A stretch of 64,000 bases of DNA from Saprospira grandis (lineage in GTDB: Bacteria > Bacteroidota > Bacteroidia > Chitinophagales > Saprospiraceae): NCBI RefSeq assembly GCF_027594745.1, contig NZ_CP110854.1, positions 3,427,501-3,491,500 of the forward strand, written 5' to 3'. The first letter of the stretch is position 1, and every line of letters starts with the position of its first letter. A program made the position numbers and the translations under genes. This document shows positions 43,462 through 51,288 of this stretch, piece by piece. Under the pieces are notes generated by a model. That model worked only from the letters and a program-made list of their open reading frames with translations. It had not been told where the DNA came from and searched no databases.

Positions 43462-45054
43462 ATGAAAAAAATATTACTTATTAGTTATTGTCTTTCTTTG
43501 TCTATGTATTTGTTTGGACAGGAAAAGCCCGTTATTCTCTTTTTACCAAATGATCCATTTGTTGATAAGCCAGAGGAGGTACAGGCAAAAATTGAGGCCT
43601 TGTATCGTCCTTTTGAGTATTTGTTGAAGCTAGATACCATTCTATATACTAGTCTGTTATCTAAAGAACATTTTTTGGGCAAAAAAGGGGGGAGCTTTTA
43701 TCTAATAGATTTTACTGGCCAACAATACCTATTTGCAGAAGATTTGGCCCAGGCAGATACGGCCACAGAAGCCCTTATTTTACGGGAGCCAATGGATTTT
43801 CCCAAAGAAATTGGGCAGCTCAAAAATTTGAAGTATTTGCAACTCAACCTCAATGGAGATATGGGGGCCGAAATTGGCCAATTGCAAGAATTGCAGACCC
43901 TTCAGCTTTGGCAAAACCAAAGCGGGCGCTTTTCTTCGGCCATCAGAAAGCTACCAAAACTCGAAAACTTGATACTTTCGGGCTGCTCTACTTTGCCTTG
44001 GCCGCTTTATCAGCTTAAATCTCTGAAAAAGCTAAGTATTGAGCTCAATACAGAAATAGTTTTGTCTAGAAGCATCAATCAATTGAGCCAATTGGAAGAG
44101 CTCTCTTGGACCTACAGCAGTTTGGAGCGTTTGGATGGAAATATGGCGATATTCAAACGGCTTAAACGCCTTAATTTAGAGCGAAATAGTTTGAATAGCC
44201 TTCCCACGACAATTGGAAATTGGAAGAATTTGAGGGAGCTGAGGCTCTCCGAAAATAATCTAGAAACTTTGCCCAAGGCCATCGGGCAATGCCAAGCCTT
44301 GGAGCAGCTTATTATTCAGGATAACGCTTTGGCGACTTTGCCCGAAAGTATGGGCCAACTTAAGCAGCTCAAAACCTTAGCATTGCAAGGAAACCAATTG
44401 GAGCGCCTGCCCGCTGGCCTTATGCAGGCAGAGGCTTTGCGCATTTTGCGTTTAGGGGATAATCAGCTTAGGCAATTGCCCGAAGAGATAGGCCATTTAA
44501 AGCAGTTGAAGGTCCTTAACTTGGGGGAGGATCAACTTTCAAATGGAAATCAATTAGTAAGCCTACCCAATAGTTTGGGGCAGCTGCAGCAGTTGGAAGA
44601 GTTGATCGTGAACAACAATAGACTAAGCAGCTTACCTAAGAGCTTGGGAAATTGTCAATCAATACGAAAACTAGAGTTAATCAATAATCAATTGACGACT
44701 TTGCCTAGTAGTTTTGGACAGCTTGAAAAACTAGAGGTTTTGCTTTTAAGAGGAAACCGCCTCCAAGTCTTGCCCGATAGTTTGTCTGGGCTCCGCTCGC
44801 TAGAATGGTTAGATCTGTCTAACAACAACCGTTTGACCGCTCTTCCTGAAGATATAGGAAGGCTAGATCAGTTAAAAAATCTAGATATTTCTGGAACGGG
44901 GATTAAGCAGCTGCCCAAAAGTATAGAAAATTTAGATGCACTGGAGTTTCTAGTTATCCATAAAGGGCAAATTTCAGAGGAAGAGCTAAGGCGGATCCAT
45001 AAGTCTCTGCCTTTCTTAACGACTTATCTCGTTGAAAAAGAAAATCGACTTTAA
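43462..45054 (+). CDS. Secreted leucine-rich-repeat protein
   Basis: 530 residues. Signal peptide 1-20 (to LFGQ). Residues about 20-100 are a non-repeat N-terminal domain with LREPMDFPKEIGQLKNLKYL starting the repeats. Then about 16 leucine-rich repeats of 23 residues, consensus LPxxIGxLxxLxxLxLxxNxL, running to the end (LPKSIENLDALEFLV). Plant/animal-like ribotypical LRR (short, IGxL). Surface or periplasmic binding protein; ligand unknown. No sorting domain is visible at the C-terminus. Followed by a terminator. Confidence 0.85.
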   Translation: MKKILLISYCLSLSMYLFGQEKPVILFLPNDPFVDKPEEVQAKIEALYRPFEYLLKLDTILYTSLLSKEHFLGKKGGSFYLIDFTGQQYLFAEDLAQADTATEALILREPMDFPKEIGQLKNLKYLQLNLNGDMGAEIGQLQELQTLQLWQNQSGRFSSAIRKLPKLENLILSGCSTLPWPLYQLKSLKKLSIELNTEIVLSRSINQLSQLEELSWTYSSLERLDGNMAIFKRLKRLNLERNSLNSLPTTIGNWKNLRELRLSENNLETLPKAIGQCQALEQLIIQDNALATLPESMGQLKQLKTLALQGNQLERLPAGLMQAEALRILRLGDNQLRQLPEEIGHLKQLKVLNLGEDQLSNGNQLVSLPNSLGQLQQLEELIVNNNRLSSLPKSLGNCQSIRKLELINNQLTTLPSSFGQLEKLEVLLLRGNRLQVLPDSLSGLRSLEWLDLSNNNRLTALPEDIGRLDQLKNLDISGTGIKQLPKSIENLDALEFLVIHKGQISEEELRRIHKSLPFLTTYLVEKENRL

Positions 45055-45059
45055 TGTAG

Positions 45060-45094
45060 CCTAGGGCGGAGAAAAATCTCCGCCCTTTTTTTAT
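45060..45094 (+). terminator. Terminator after the LRR gene
   Basis: GGGCGGAGA-AAAA-TCTCCGCCC then seven T. Confidence 0.9.
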
Positions 45095-45168
45095 GCCCTT
45101 CCCAAAATTGGCACAAAATAAGGTAAGCTTATGGCCAAAATGGACCTACCCTCAAAATAGAGAACCGC

Positions 45169-46554
45169 ATGAAAGCAACAGAAAAAATAAAGCATCTTCA
45201 TCTTCGGGCGGGCTTTGGCCTGCGGCCCGAAGAATGGGCCAAAAAAAGAAAGGAACCCCTAAACCAACAAATAGACGCCCTTTTCAAACAGACCAAAGCC
45301 CAGCCTTTTCGAGCCCTAGATTTCCCCTTTCCTAAAGATCCCAAAAGCCTGAGCAAGAAAAAACGCAGAGAACTGCGCAAAAAGTCGAGAAAACTCCGCA
45401 ATCAGGTCAATAACCAATGGGTAGAGCGGATGATTCGGCCCAAAAAGGAGAGTCCTTTGCTCGATAAAATGGCCTTGTTCTGGCATGGGCATTTTGCCTG
45501 CGAGCCTAAATTGCATCATCATGCAGAGGAGTATTTGGCCGCTATTCGGCAGCATGCCTTGGGTAACTTTAAAGACTTGCTTTTGGCGGTTTCCAAATCT
45601 ACCGCCATGATTTTGTACCTCAATAATCAGCAAAACCGCAAGAAAAAACCCAATGAAAACTTTGCCCGAGAACTGATGGAGCTCTTCACTTTGGGGCGGG
45701 GACATTATAGTGAGCAAGATATTAAGGAATCGGCTAGGGCTTTTACGGGCTGGCATTGCGATCCCTTGCAGGCTCAATTCCAGTTCAAGGAGCGGCAACA
45801 TGATGCGGGCAGCAAAACCTTTATGGGCCAAACAGGCAATTTTGCTGGGGAGGACATCATCAATATCATTTTGCAGCAAAAGCGCTGCGCCGAATTTCTG
45901 GCCGAAAAGCTCTATGCTTTTTTTGTCAATGAGCGACAGCCCAATAAAAAACATATTTCGGCCCTAGCCGATACGATATATAATAGCCAATACGATTTGC
46001 AAACCGCTTTGCGCTTTTTGTTTTCGGCCGATTGGTTTTATGATCCTAAGCATTTAGGCGCTAACATTAAGAGCCCCGTCCTTTTGCTGGTCCAATTGGC
46101 CCGCATTCTGGACCTTCGGGCAGAAAACGAGCTGGCCTGGCTCCAACCGCAGCAGGCCTTGGGCCAACTGCTCTTCAAACCGCCCAATGTGGCGGGCTGG
46201 CCTGGCGGCCGTAGCTGGATCGACCACAGCCTGCTGCTGATGCGCCTCAATTTGGCCGCGGCCATTTTTGAGAAAACGAATATTGTCTTTCGGCCCAAAG
46301 ACGACCCCAAGGCCGCAGGCCGTGGCAAGGGCTTTCGGAAGCTGGCCGTTAGGGCCAATTTGGCCCCACTAAATAAGCTTTGTAGCCAAGAAAAGGATAT
46401 CCTGGCCGCATTGAGCGATTATCTGCTTTTGCAGGCGCCCAAGCTATCGGCCCCCAATTTTCAGGCGTATTTGAGCTTGGCCCAAACGAAAGAAGAAAAA
46501 ATTAAGGCCGGCAGTCTCTTGCTTTTATCTACTCCCGAATTCCAAATTTGCTAA
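45169..46554 (+). CDS. DUF1800 protein
   Basis: 461 residues, cytoplasmic start without clear signal peptide. HLHLRAGFGLRPEEWAKK, PLLDKMALFWHGHF, NPNENFARELMELFTLGRGHYSEQD (as KKPNENFARELMELFTLG), ARAFTGWH, and FKPPNVAGWPGGRSWI are the recurrent DUF1800 blocks. The family is always next to a DUF1501 gene, as here, and is thought to act with it in an unknown export-linked process. A Lys/Arg-rich insertion lies about residues 55-80. Stop is 10 bases before the DUF1501 start. Confidence 0.92.
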   Translation: MKATEKIKHLHLRAGFGLRPEEWAKKRKEPLNQQIDALFKQTKAQPFRALDFPFPKDPKSLSKKKRRELRKKSRKLRNQVNNQWVERMIRPKKESPLLDKMALFWHGHFACEPKLHHHAEEYLAAIRQHALGNFKDLLLAVSKSTAMILYLNNQQNRKKKPNENFARELMELFTLGRGHYSEQDIKESARAFTGWHCDPLQAQFQFKERQHDAGSKTFMGQTGNFAGEDIINIILQQKRCAEFLAEKLYAFFVNERQPNKKHISALADTIYNSQYDLQTALRFLFSADWFYDPKHLGANIKSPVLLLVQLARILDLRAENELAWLQPQQALGQLLFKPPNVAGWPGGRSWIDHSLLLMRLNLAAAIFEKTNIVFRPKDDPKAAGRGKGFRKLAVRANLAPLNKLCSQEKDILAALSDYLLLQAPKLSAPNFQAYLSLAQTKEEKIKAGSLLLLSTPEFQIC

Positions 46555-46564
46555 ATCTCCCCCT

Positions 46565-47761
46565 ATGTTGAATCGAAGAAGTTTTCTAAAAAAATCGGCA
46601 GTAGTAACGGCGGGCGCCATGCTGTTGCCGGCTTTTCTCAAGGCCTATCAAAATGATTGGAAGGGCAAGACCGAATTTAAGGGCCGCCGCCTGATTATTC
46701 TACAACTGACGGGCGGCAATGATGGCCTCAATACCTTGGTCCCTTTTGAGGACGATATTTATTACCAAAAACGTCCCCGCTTGGCCATTCCCAAGCAGGA
46801 GCTCATCAAATTGGATGAGTTGCAGGGCTGGAACCCCGCTATGCAGCCCCTGCAGGCCCTTTGGGAAGAGGGCGAATGCCTAATTTTAAATGCCGTGGGC
46901 TATCCCGATCCCGACCGCTCTCATTTTCGGTCCATGGATATTTGGCAGACGGGCTCTGCGGCCAATGAATTTTGGTCCAAAGGCTGGTTGGGCCGCTATT
47001 TGGAGCAGTTGCCGCAGCCCAAACCCTATACTGCCATCGAGCTCGACAATCAACTGAGTTTGGCCCTCAAAGGAGATAAAATGGCGGCCTTGGCGGTCAA
47101 TAATCCCAAGCAGTTCAAACGACAGCTCAATAGTCCCATTATTCAGGCCCTTTTGGAGCAGCAACATGCCGCCGAGCACGAGCAATTGGCCTATTTGTAC
47201 CAAACTTTAGGCGAAACCGAATCTTCGGCCAACTACCTAATGGAGAAAGCCCAGCTCTATACTTCCTCTGGCGATTATCCCAAAACGGGCTTTGGCAAGG
47301 ACCTCAAGCAGATCGCTGAGTTGATTTCGGCGGGCTGCGAAACCCAGGTTTATTATGCCAGTCTGACGGGCTTTGACACCCATGCCAACCAAAAAAATAA
47401 GCAGGCCCAGCTTTTGGGGCAATATGCTCAGGCGGTGGCGGCTCTTCGCCAAGAGTTGCGCAAAGCAGGGGAGTGGGAAAACAGCCTCATTATGACCTTT
47501 TCGGAGTTTGGGCGGCGCTTGGCCGAAAATGGCAGTGGCGGCAGCGATCATGGCACGGCCAACAACCTCTATTTGATGGGCGGCGGGCTCAAAAAGGCGG
47601 GCATTTATAATGCGCCGGCTTCCTTAAGCCAACTCGATCAGGGCGATTTGATTTATGATATTGATTTTCGGCGGGTCTATCAGGCCATCCTTTCCGATTG
47701 GTTGCAGGCCGATGCCCAGGCGGTTTTAGGCCGCAGTTTGCCCAAGCTAGATATTTTTTAG
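46565..47761 (+). CDS. DUF1501 protein with Tat-type signal
   Basis: 398 residues. N-terminus MLNRRSFLKKSAVVTAGAML is a twin-arginine signal (RRSFLK). Sulfatase-like core: IILQLTGGNDGLNTLVPFED, then MTFSEFGRRLAENGSGGSDHGTAN, which contains the conserved GSDHG of the alkaline-phosphatase/sulfatase superfamily used by DUF1501. Exported folded to the periplasm. Forms an operon with the DUF1800 gene. Activity unknown. Confidence 0.92.
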   Translation: MLNRRSFLKKSAVVTAGAMLLPAFLKAYQNDWKGKTEFKGRRLIILQLTGGNDGLNTLVPFEDDIYYQKRPRLAIPKQELIKLDELQGWNPAMQPLQALWEEGECLILNAVGYPDPDRSHFRSMDIWQTGSAANEFWSKGWLGRYLEQLPQPKPYTAIELDNQLSLALKGDKMAALAVNNPKQFKRQLNSPIIQALLEQQHAAEHEQLAYLYQTLGETESSANYLMEKAQLYTSSGDYPKTGFGKDLKQIAELISAGCETQVYYASLTGFDTHANQKNKQAQLLGQYAQAVAALRQELRKAGEWENSLIMTFSEFGRRLAENGSGGSDHGTANNLYLMGGGLKKAGIYNAPASLSQLDQGDLIYDIDFRRVYQAILSDWLQADAQAVLGRSLPKLDIF

Positions 47762-47770
47762 AAGGAGGAT

Positions 47771-47893
47771 TTGGGGCTGCCCCAGCCAAAGGCTGGGTCG
47801 GGCCATTGCGCAGCTCGCAGGTCTGCTCGGCCCTGCGTCGCTTTGCTCCTTGGTCTGCCGCCTTCGGCGGCCCTGCTACAGCCCCTCAGCCGC
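47771..47893 (+). repeat. GGGGCC interspersed element, copy 14 (forward; left half of pair)
   Basis: GGGGCTGCCCCAGCC, CTCGCAGGTCTGCTCGGCCC, GGTCTGCCGCCTTCGGCGGC. Starts 10 bases after the DUF1501 stop in the same GGATTTGGGGC context as copies 1 and 20. Confidence 0.85.
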
Positions 47894-47987
47894 GGGCCTT
47901 CGGCCCTTTACAGGCGGCTTTGCCGCCTGTTCTGGACCAAAAATCACCACCGAAGCCCAAGGCCAAAAGCAAAAAAGAGGGTGGAGT

Positions 47988-48116
47988 GGCCCAGCGCTGC
48001 GGAGGGGTGGCCGCAGGCCAGACCAAAGGCGAAACGAAGTGTAGCCTGAAGGGCCGAGCAGACTTGCGAGCCCCGCAGCATAGCGGCGGCCAGCTTGCTG
48101 GCCGCGGGCCCCAAAA
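47988..48116 (-). repeat. GGGGCC interspersed element, copy 15 (reverse; right half of pair)
   Basis: GGCCCAGCGCTGCGGAGG, GGCCGCAGGCCAGACC, GGCCGAGCAGACTTGCGAGC, GGCCAGCTTGCTGGCC, GCGGGCCCCAAAA. Confidence 0.88.
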
Positions 48117-48267
48117 TATTAACTAAAAAAGAAGCAAAAAAAAGGCGGAAAAAGGGAGAAGAATAGAAAAAGAGTAGTAGCTTTATTAAAAATAAAGAGC
48201 AGCTAATCTCAATTTTCCAAACTGCTCTTAAATACTGTTAATCAGTTTGTTGTATAGTTCTTTGACA

Positions 48268-48341
48268 GTGCTAGGAAAGCGAAAAGACAGGAGCCCTGGG
48301 CTCCCTAGCTTGGCCGGAAACGGCTGAACGCCCAACTAGCT
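48268..48341 (+). ncRNA. Possible structured leader RNA before the 166-residue gene
   Basis: GTGCTAGG (48269-48275), hairpin GGAGCCCTGGGCTCC (48290-48304), CCTAGC, then GCCGGAAACGGC (GAAA tetraloop, 48312-48323), and CCAACTAGC. The central CTAGC can pair with the upstream GCTAG or with the downstream CTAG, mutually exclusive. Lies 40-115 bases before the start codon. No known riboswitch class recognised. Speculative. Confidence 0.35.
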
Positions 48342-48382
48342 TAAAAAGCATTTTTCACCCTAGAATTTAATCTTTTTAAGCC

Positions 48383-48883
48383 ATGCGTATTTTCCTAATT
48401 TTGGCCTTGATGGCCCTACAACTGCCCCAGATTTGGGCCCAAGAGGAAGAAGTAGAAGAAGCCGTAGAACTAACTGCGGAAGACTTGCTCAATGCTCAGT
48501 TAGATGTACATTGTTTTTGCCTCAATGACCTTTATACGGCTGCCATTTCGCAAGAATTGCAGGACCTAATTGGCAATTTGGCCTATGCAGAAGGGGAGGA
48601 GGAAGTTAAGGCCGTTTTGGCCGATGTTTCTGCCGAAGATGCAAAAAAATGGGCCGAAGACATTAAGACCTATTTGAAATCGACCAAAGAAAGTTGTTCG
48701 CTCAAAGAAGCGCAGGCGGCTATTTTGGAAGATTACCCCAACTATTGGGAGGTTTTGGCTGCAGAGCAACTCCAAGATGAAAAGAAATTGGCCGCCAAAC
48801 TGGCCGAACTCAAAAAAGAAAGCTATAGCTGTTCCTTTTTAGAAGAAGCCAGAGCCGCCGCCCTGCTTTTGATGAAAAAATAA
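48383..48883 (+). CDS. Small secreted helical protein, unknown function
   Basis: 166 residues. Signal peptide 1-19 (ends QIWAQ). Mature part acidic and Ala/Glu/Leu-rich (EEEVEEAVELTAEDLL), with cysteines in HCFC, KESCSL and SYSCSF that could form disulfides. No known domain seen. Preceded by a possible structured leader and followed by a terminator, so probably a single-gene unit. Confidence 0.75.
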   Translation: MRIFLILALMALQLPQIWAQEEEVEEAVELTAEDLLNAQLDVHCFCLNDLYTAAISQELQDLIGNLAYAEGEEEVKAVLADVSAEDAKKWAEDIKTYLKSTKESCSLKEAQAAILEDYPNYWEVLAAEQLQDEKKLAAKLAELKKESYSCSFLEEARAAALLLMKK

Positions 48884-48892
48884 ATTTATAGA

Positions 48893-48928
48893 GCGTCCAG
48901 AGTTTAAATTCTGGGCGCTTTTTTTTTG
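48893..48928 (+). terminator. Terminator after the 166-residue gene
   Basis: AGCGTCCAGA-GTTTAAAT-TCTGGGCGCT with T-run. Confidence 0.88.
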
Positions 48929-48964
48929 TACACTAAAAGTCTACAGAAAAAAATTAACATCTCC

Positions 48965-48996
48965 TTTGTAAATCGTGGGCGAATCTTCTATATTTA
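48965..48996 (+). promoter_or_regulatory. Bacteroidota-type promoter for the poly-Asp gene pair
   Basis: TTTG at 48965-48968, 20 bases, TATATTTA at 48989-48996 (one mismatch to TAnnTTTG), the same spacing as the tRNA promoter. 24 bases before the ATG at 49021. Confidence 0.7.
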
Positions 48997-49020
48997 GAAC
49001 CGCAACAAAAAAATAAAAAT

Positions 49021-49305
49021 ATGGCTGAAATAGGAGATGTGGTCCTCTTAAAATCTGGAGGCCCAGAAATGATCATTAAAAATATTTTGACGGGTAGTGG
49101 AAGTAGCCGAGAAAAGGCCGCTTTGCTCAAGGGATTTAAGAAAGGAGACATCACCTGCGAGTTCCAGACCGAAGATGCCAAAGGGAACACCAAAAGAAAG
49201 GTCCAAACCTTTAAGGCCGTTTGCCTCAAAACGCCCGATGGTAAGTTTTTGGCCGAAGTAGGAGCCGGAGGCGATGACGATGACGATGATGACGACGACT
49301 GGTAG
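49021..49305 (+). CDS. YodC/DUF2158-like small protein with poly-Asp tail
   Basis: 94 residues. IGDVVLLKSGGPEMIIKNIL is the start of a YodC-type (DUF2158) SH3-like domain, GDxVxLKSGGPxM. CEFQTEDAKGN and KVQTFKAVCLK complete a small beta barrel. The tail after GAGG is nine Asp then Trp. First gene of a probable two-gene unit with the next, which shares the GDVV start and a longer Asp tail. Function unknown. Confidence 0.75.
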   Translation: MAEIGDVVLLKSGGPEMIIKNILTGSGSSREKAALLKGFKKGDITCEFQTEDAKGNTKRKVQTFKAVCLKTPDGKFLAEVGAGGDDDDDDDDDW

Positions 49306-49348
49306 CCCCAGCTTTTGCTTAGTTTAATCCCTGTTTAAACCAAAAAAT

Positions 49349-50302
49349 ATGCAAGTAGGAGATGTGGTTCGCCACAAAGAAAATGATATACTCATGACCG
49401 TCGTTCGCTTGATTGGAGACAATCATGATGATGATGGAAGTGGACAGCTTTTTAAGGCCATGGATCGCCGGCTCGAATTACAAGGCTTTAGCTTTGGCGA
49501 CCCCAACTGTATCTGGTTTGAAGGCCGCCAACTCAAACAAGGCATCTTCAAGCAAGAAGATCTAGAACTCGTACAACTCGAACAAGCCGGAGGCTCGGGA
49601 GTTGCTGTAGCGGCAGTGGGTGCCGCGGCGGCTGGCGCCGCCGCTGTCATTGAAGAGGATGACGACTTTGATCTAGATGATTTGGACCTCGACCTCGGTT
49701 TGGATGATGATGATTTGGACCTCGACGATTTGGATTTGGGCCTCGATGATGATGATTTAGACTTGGATCTCGATTTGGATCTGGATGAAGATGATCTCGA
49801 CCTTGGCGATTTGGACCTCGACCTCGATGATGATGACGATTTGGACCTCGGTTTGGATGAAGATGATCTCGACCTCGATCTCGATGACCTCAATCTCGAC
49901 GAGCTAGCCGATGATTTGGACCTAGATGATCTAGATTTTGACGATGATGATGACGATCTCGGCTTTGATATGGATGATGATGTCGATGACCTCTTTGGAG
50001 ATGATGATGACGATCTATTCGGAGACGATGACGACGATGACGAGGACGATGACGAGGACCTCGGTCTAGATTTGGACGATGACGATGATCTATTCGGAGA
50101 CGATGACGACGATGATGATGATGACGATGATGATGACGATGATGATGACGATGATGACGACGACGATGATGATGACGACGACGATGATGACGACGACGAT
50201 GATGACGATGATGACGACGACGATGACTTCGACTTTGGAGATGATGATGATGATTTAGGAATGGATGATGAGGATGACTTTGATCTGGACCTAGATTTTT
50301 AA
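49349..50302 (+). CDS. Extremely acidic protein with DUF2158-like head and long Asp-rich tail
   Basis: 317 residues. Residues 1-80 have VGDVVRHKENDILMTVVRLI, a YodC-like head, then a Gly/Ala/Val-rich link (GVAVAAVGAAAAGAAAVI). From about 105 on it is nearly all Asp/Leu/Phe in repeats such as LDLDDLDLGLDDDD, including an unbroken run of 43 Asp encoded at 50099-50227 by mixed GAT/GAC. No signal peptide. The tail must be disordered and highly charged, perhaps binding cations or basic proteins. Codons vary, so it is not plain triplet slippage. Confidence 0.8.
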   Translation: MQVGDVVRHKENDILMTVVRLIGDNHDDDGSGQLFKAMDRRLELQGFSFGDPNCIWFEGRQLKQGIFKQEDLELVQLEQAGGSGVAVAAVGAAAAGAAAVIEEDDDFDLDDLDLDLGLDDDDLDLDDLDLGLDDDDLDLDLDLDLDEDDLDLGDLDLDLDDDDDLDLGLDEDDLDLDLDDLNLDELADDLDLDDLDFDDDDDDLGFDMDDDVDDLFGDDDDDLFGDDDDDDEDDDEDLGLDLDDDDDLFGDDDDDDDDDDDDDDDDDDDDDDDDDDDDDDDDDDDDDDDDDDDFDFGDDDDDLGMDDEDDFDLDLDF

Positions 50303-50308
50303 TAGATA

Positions 50309-50340
50309 AAGCAGGAAGCGAATAGCTCCTGCTTTTTTAT
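50309..50340 (+). terminator. Terminator after the poly-Asp gene
   Basis: AGCAGGAGC-like stem (AGCAGGA / TCCTGCT) followed by TTTTTTATTTTT; lies only nine bases before the next start codon. Confidence 0.75.
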
Positions 50341-50348
50341 TTTTGCTT

Positions 50349-51059
50349 ATGCAAGACTTTAAATTTAAGCAATTTGTAGTTCGGCAGCGTTTGGCGGCTA
50401 TGAAAGTGGGGACCGATGGGACCTTATTAGGGGCTTGGGCGCATTGTTCGGGCCGGCGGATTTTAGACATTGGGGCAGGGACGGGTTTGCTGGCTCTCAT
50501 GTTGGCCCAGCGTTTTGCTCAGGCTCAAATTGATGCGGTAGAAATCAATTTGCAGGCGGCCGAGGAGGCCAAAAAAAACTTTGCGGCTAGTCCCTGGGCC
50601 AACCGCCTCAGCCTGTATGCCCAAGGGCTGCAAAGCTTTAGTGCAGCTCGCTATGATTTGATTGTGAGCAATCCTCCTTTTTATCCAGAAGCAGAATTCT
50701 CAAAGGCCCTAGATCAGGATCGCCGACAAGCCCGCTCGAGTTTAAGTCTAAGTTTTGAAGAACTGCTAGAACACAGCCTAGCGCTTTTTGCCCCAGCTGG
50801 CCAATTGGCCATTATTTTACCCACTGCCCAAGCCCTTTATTTTCATGAATTGGCCCAAGAGGCCGGCTTATTTTTGCATCGCCGCTGCGATTTTATCAGC
50901 CGCTTGGGCAAGGCGCCCAAGCGCCTGCTTTTGCAATGGGGGCAAGCGCCCATAGAAAAGCCCCAACAGCAAGAAATTATCATGCGTCAGGGCCCACCAG
51001 ATTATGCCTATGCCGATAGCTATCGGCAGCTATTAAAAGACTTCTTGATTATTTTTTAA
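50349..51059 (+). CDS. trmN: tRNA1(Val) (adenine37-N6)-methyltransferase
   Basis: 236 residues from ATG 50349 (TTG 50343 also in frame). FKFKQFVVRQRLAAMKVGTDGTLLGAW is the classic TrmN6/YfiC start; SAM motif ILDIGAGTGLLALM; catalytic DLIVSNPPFY (NPPF). Methylates A37 of tRNA1-Val in E. coli. Length normal for the family. Confidence 0.93.
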   Translation: MQDFKFKQFVVRQRLAAMKVGTDGTLLGAWAHCSGRRILDIGAGTGLLALMLAQRFAQAQIDAVEINLQAAEEAKKNFAASPWANRLSLYAQGLQSFSAARYDLIVSNPPFYPEAEFSKALDQDRRQARSSLSLSFEELLEHSLALFAPAGQLAIILPTAQALYFHELAQEAGLFLHRRCDFISRLGKAPKRLLLQWGQAPIEKPQQQEIIMRQGPPDYAYADSYRQLLKDFLIIF

Positions 51060-51108
51060 ACGCTTTCTTAAGGCTGCTGTTAAGCTCCTATATCACCTTT
51101 TTAACAGT

Positions 51109-51288
51109 ATGCCTATGTTTTCCTTTTTCAAAAAAGACCCCATCAAAAAACTCGAAAAGCAATATGAGGAATTGATGAGAGAAGCCAGAGATATCCAACG
51201 ATCTGGAGATTTGCGCCTCTATGCCGAGAAAATTGCCGCTGCCGAAGCGCTGCAACTAAAAATTGAGGCCTTGAGGGCCAAATCCTAG
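51109..51288 (+). CDS. Lacal_2735-type small protein
   Basis: 59 residues, too short for many ORF lists. MPMFSFFKKDPIKKLEKQYE then LMREARDIQRSGDLRLYAEK and LQLKIEALRAKS: a Phe/Lys start and amphipathic helices, matching the small Bacteroidota family called Lacal_2735. ATG at 51115 is an alternative start. Its TAG overlaps by three bases the stop codon of the convergent gene (CTAG, 51285-51288). Function unknown. Confidence 0.75.
   Translation: MPMFSFFKKDPIKKLEKQYEELMREARDIQRSGDLRLYAEKIAAAEALQLKIEALRAKS

Noticed and set aside
49423..49893. Ser/Arg-rich minus-strand frame opposite the poly-Asp gene
   Set aside because: A mirror of the GAT/GAC repeats (reads as Ser/Arg); the + strand frame has the DUF2158-like head and supports coding there.
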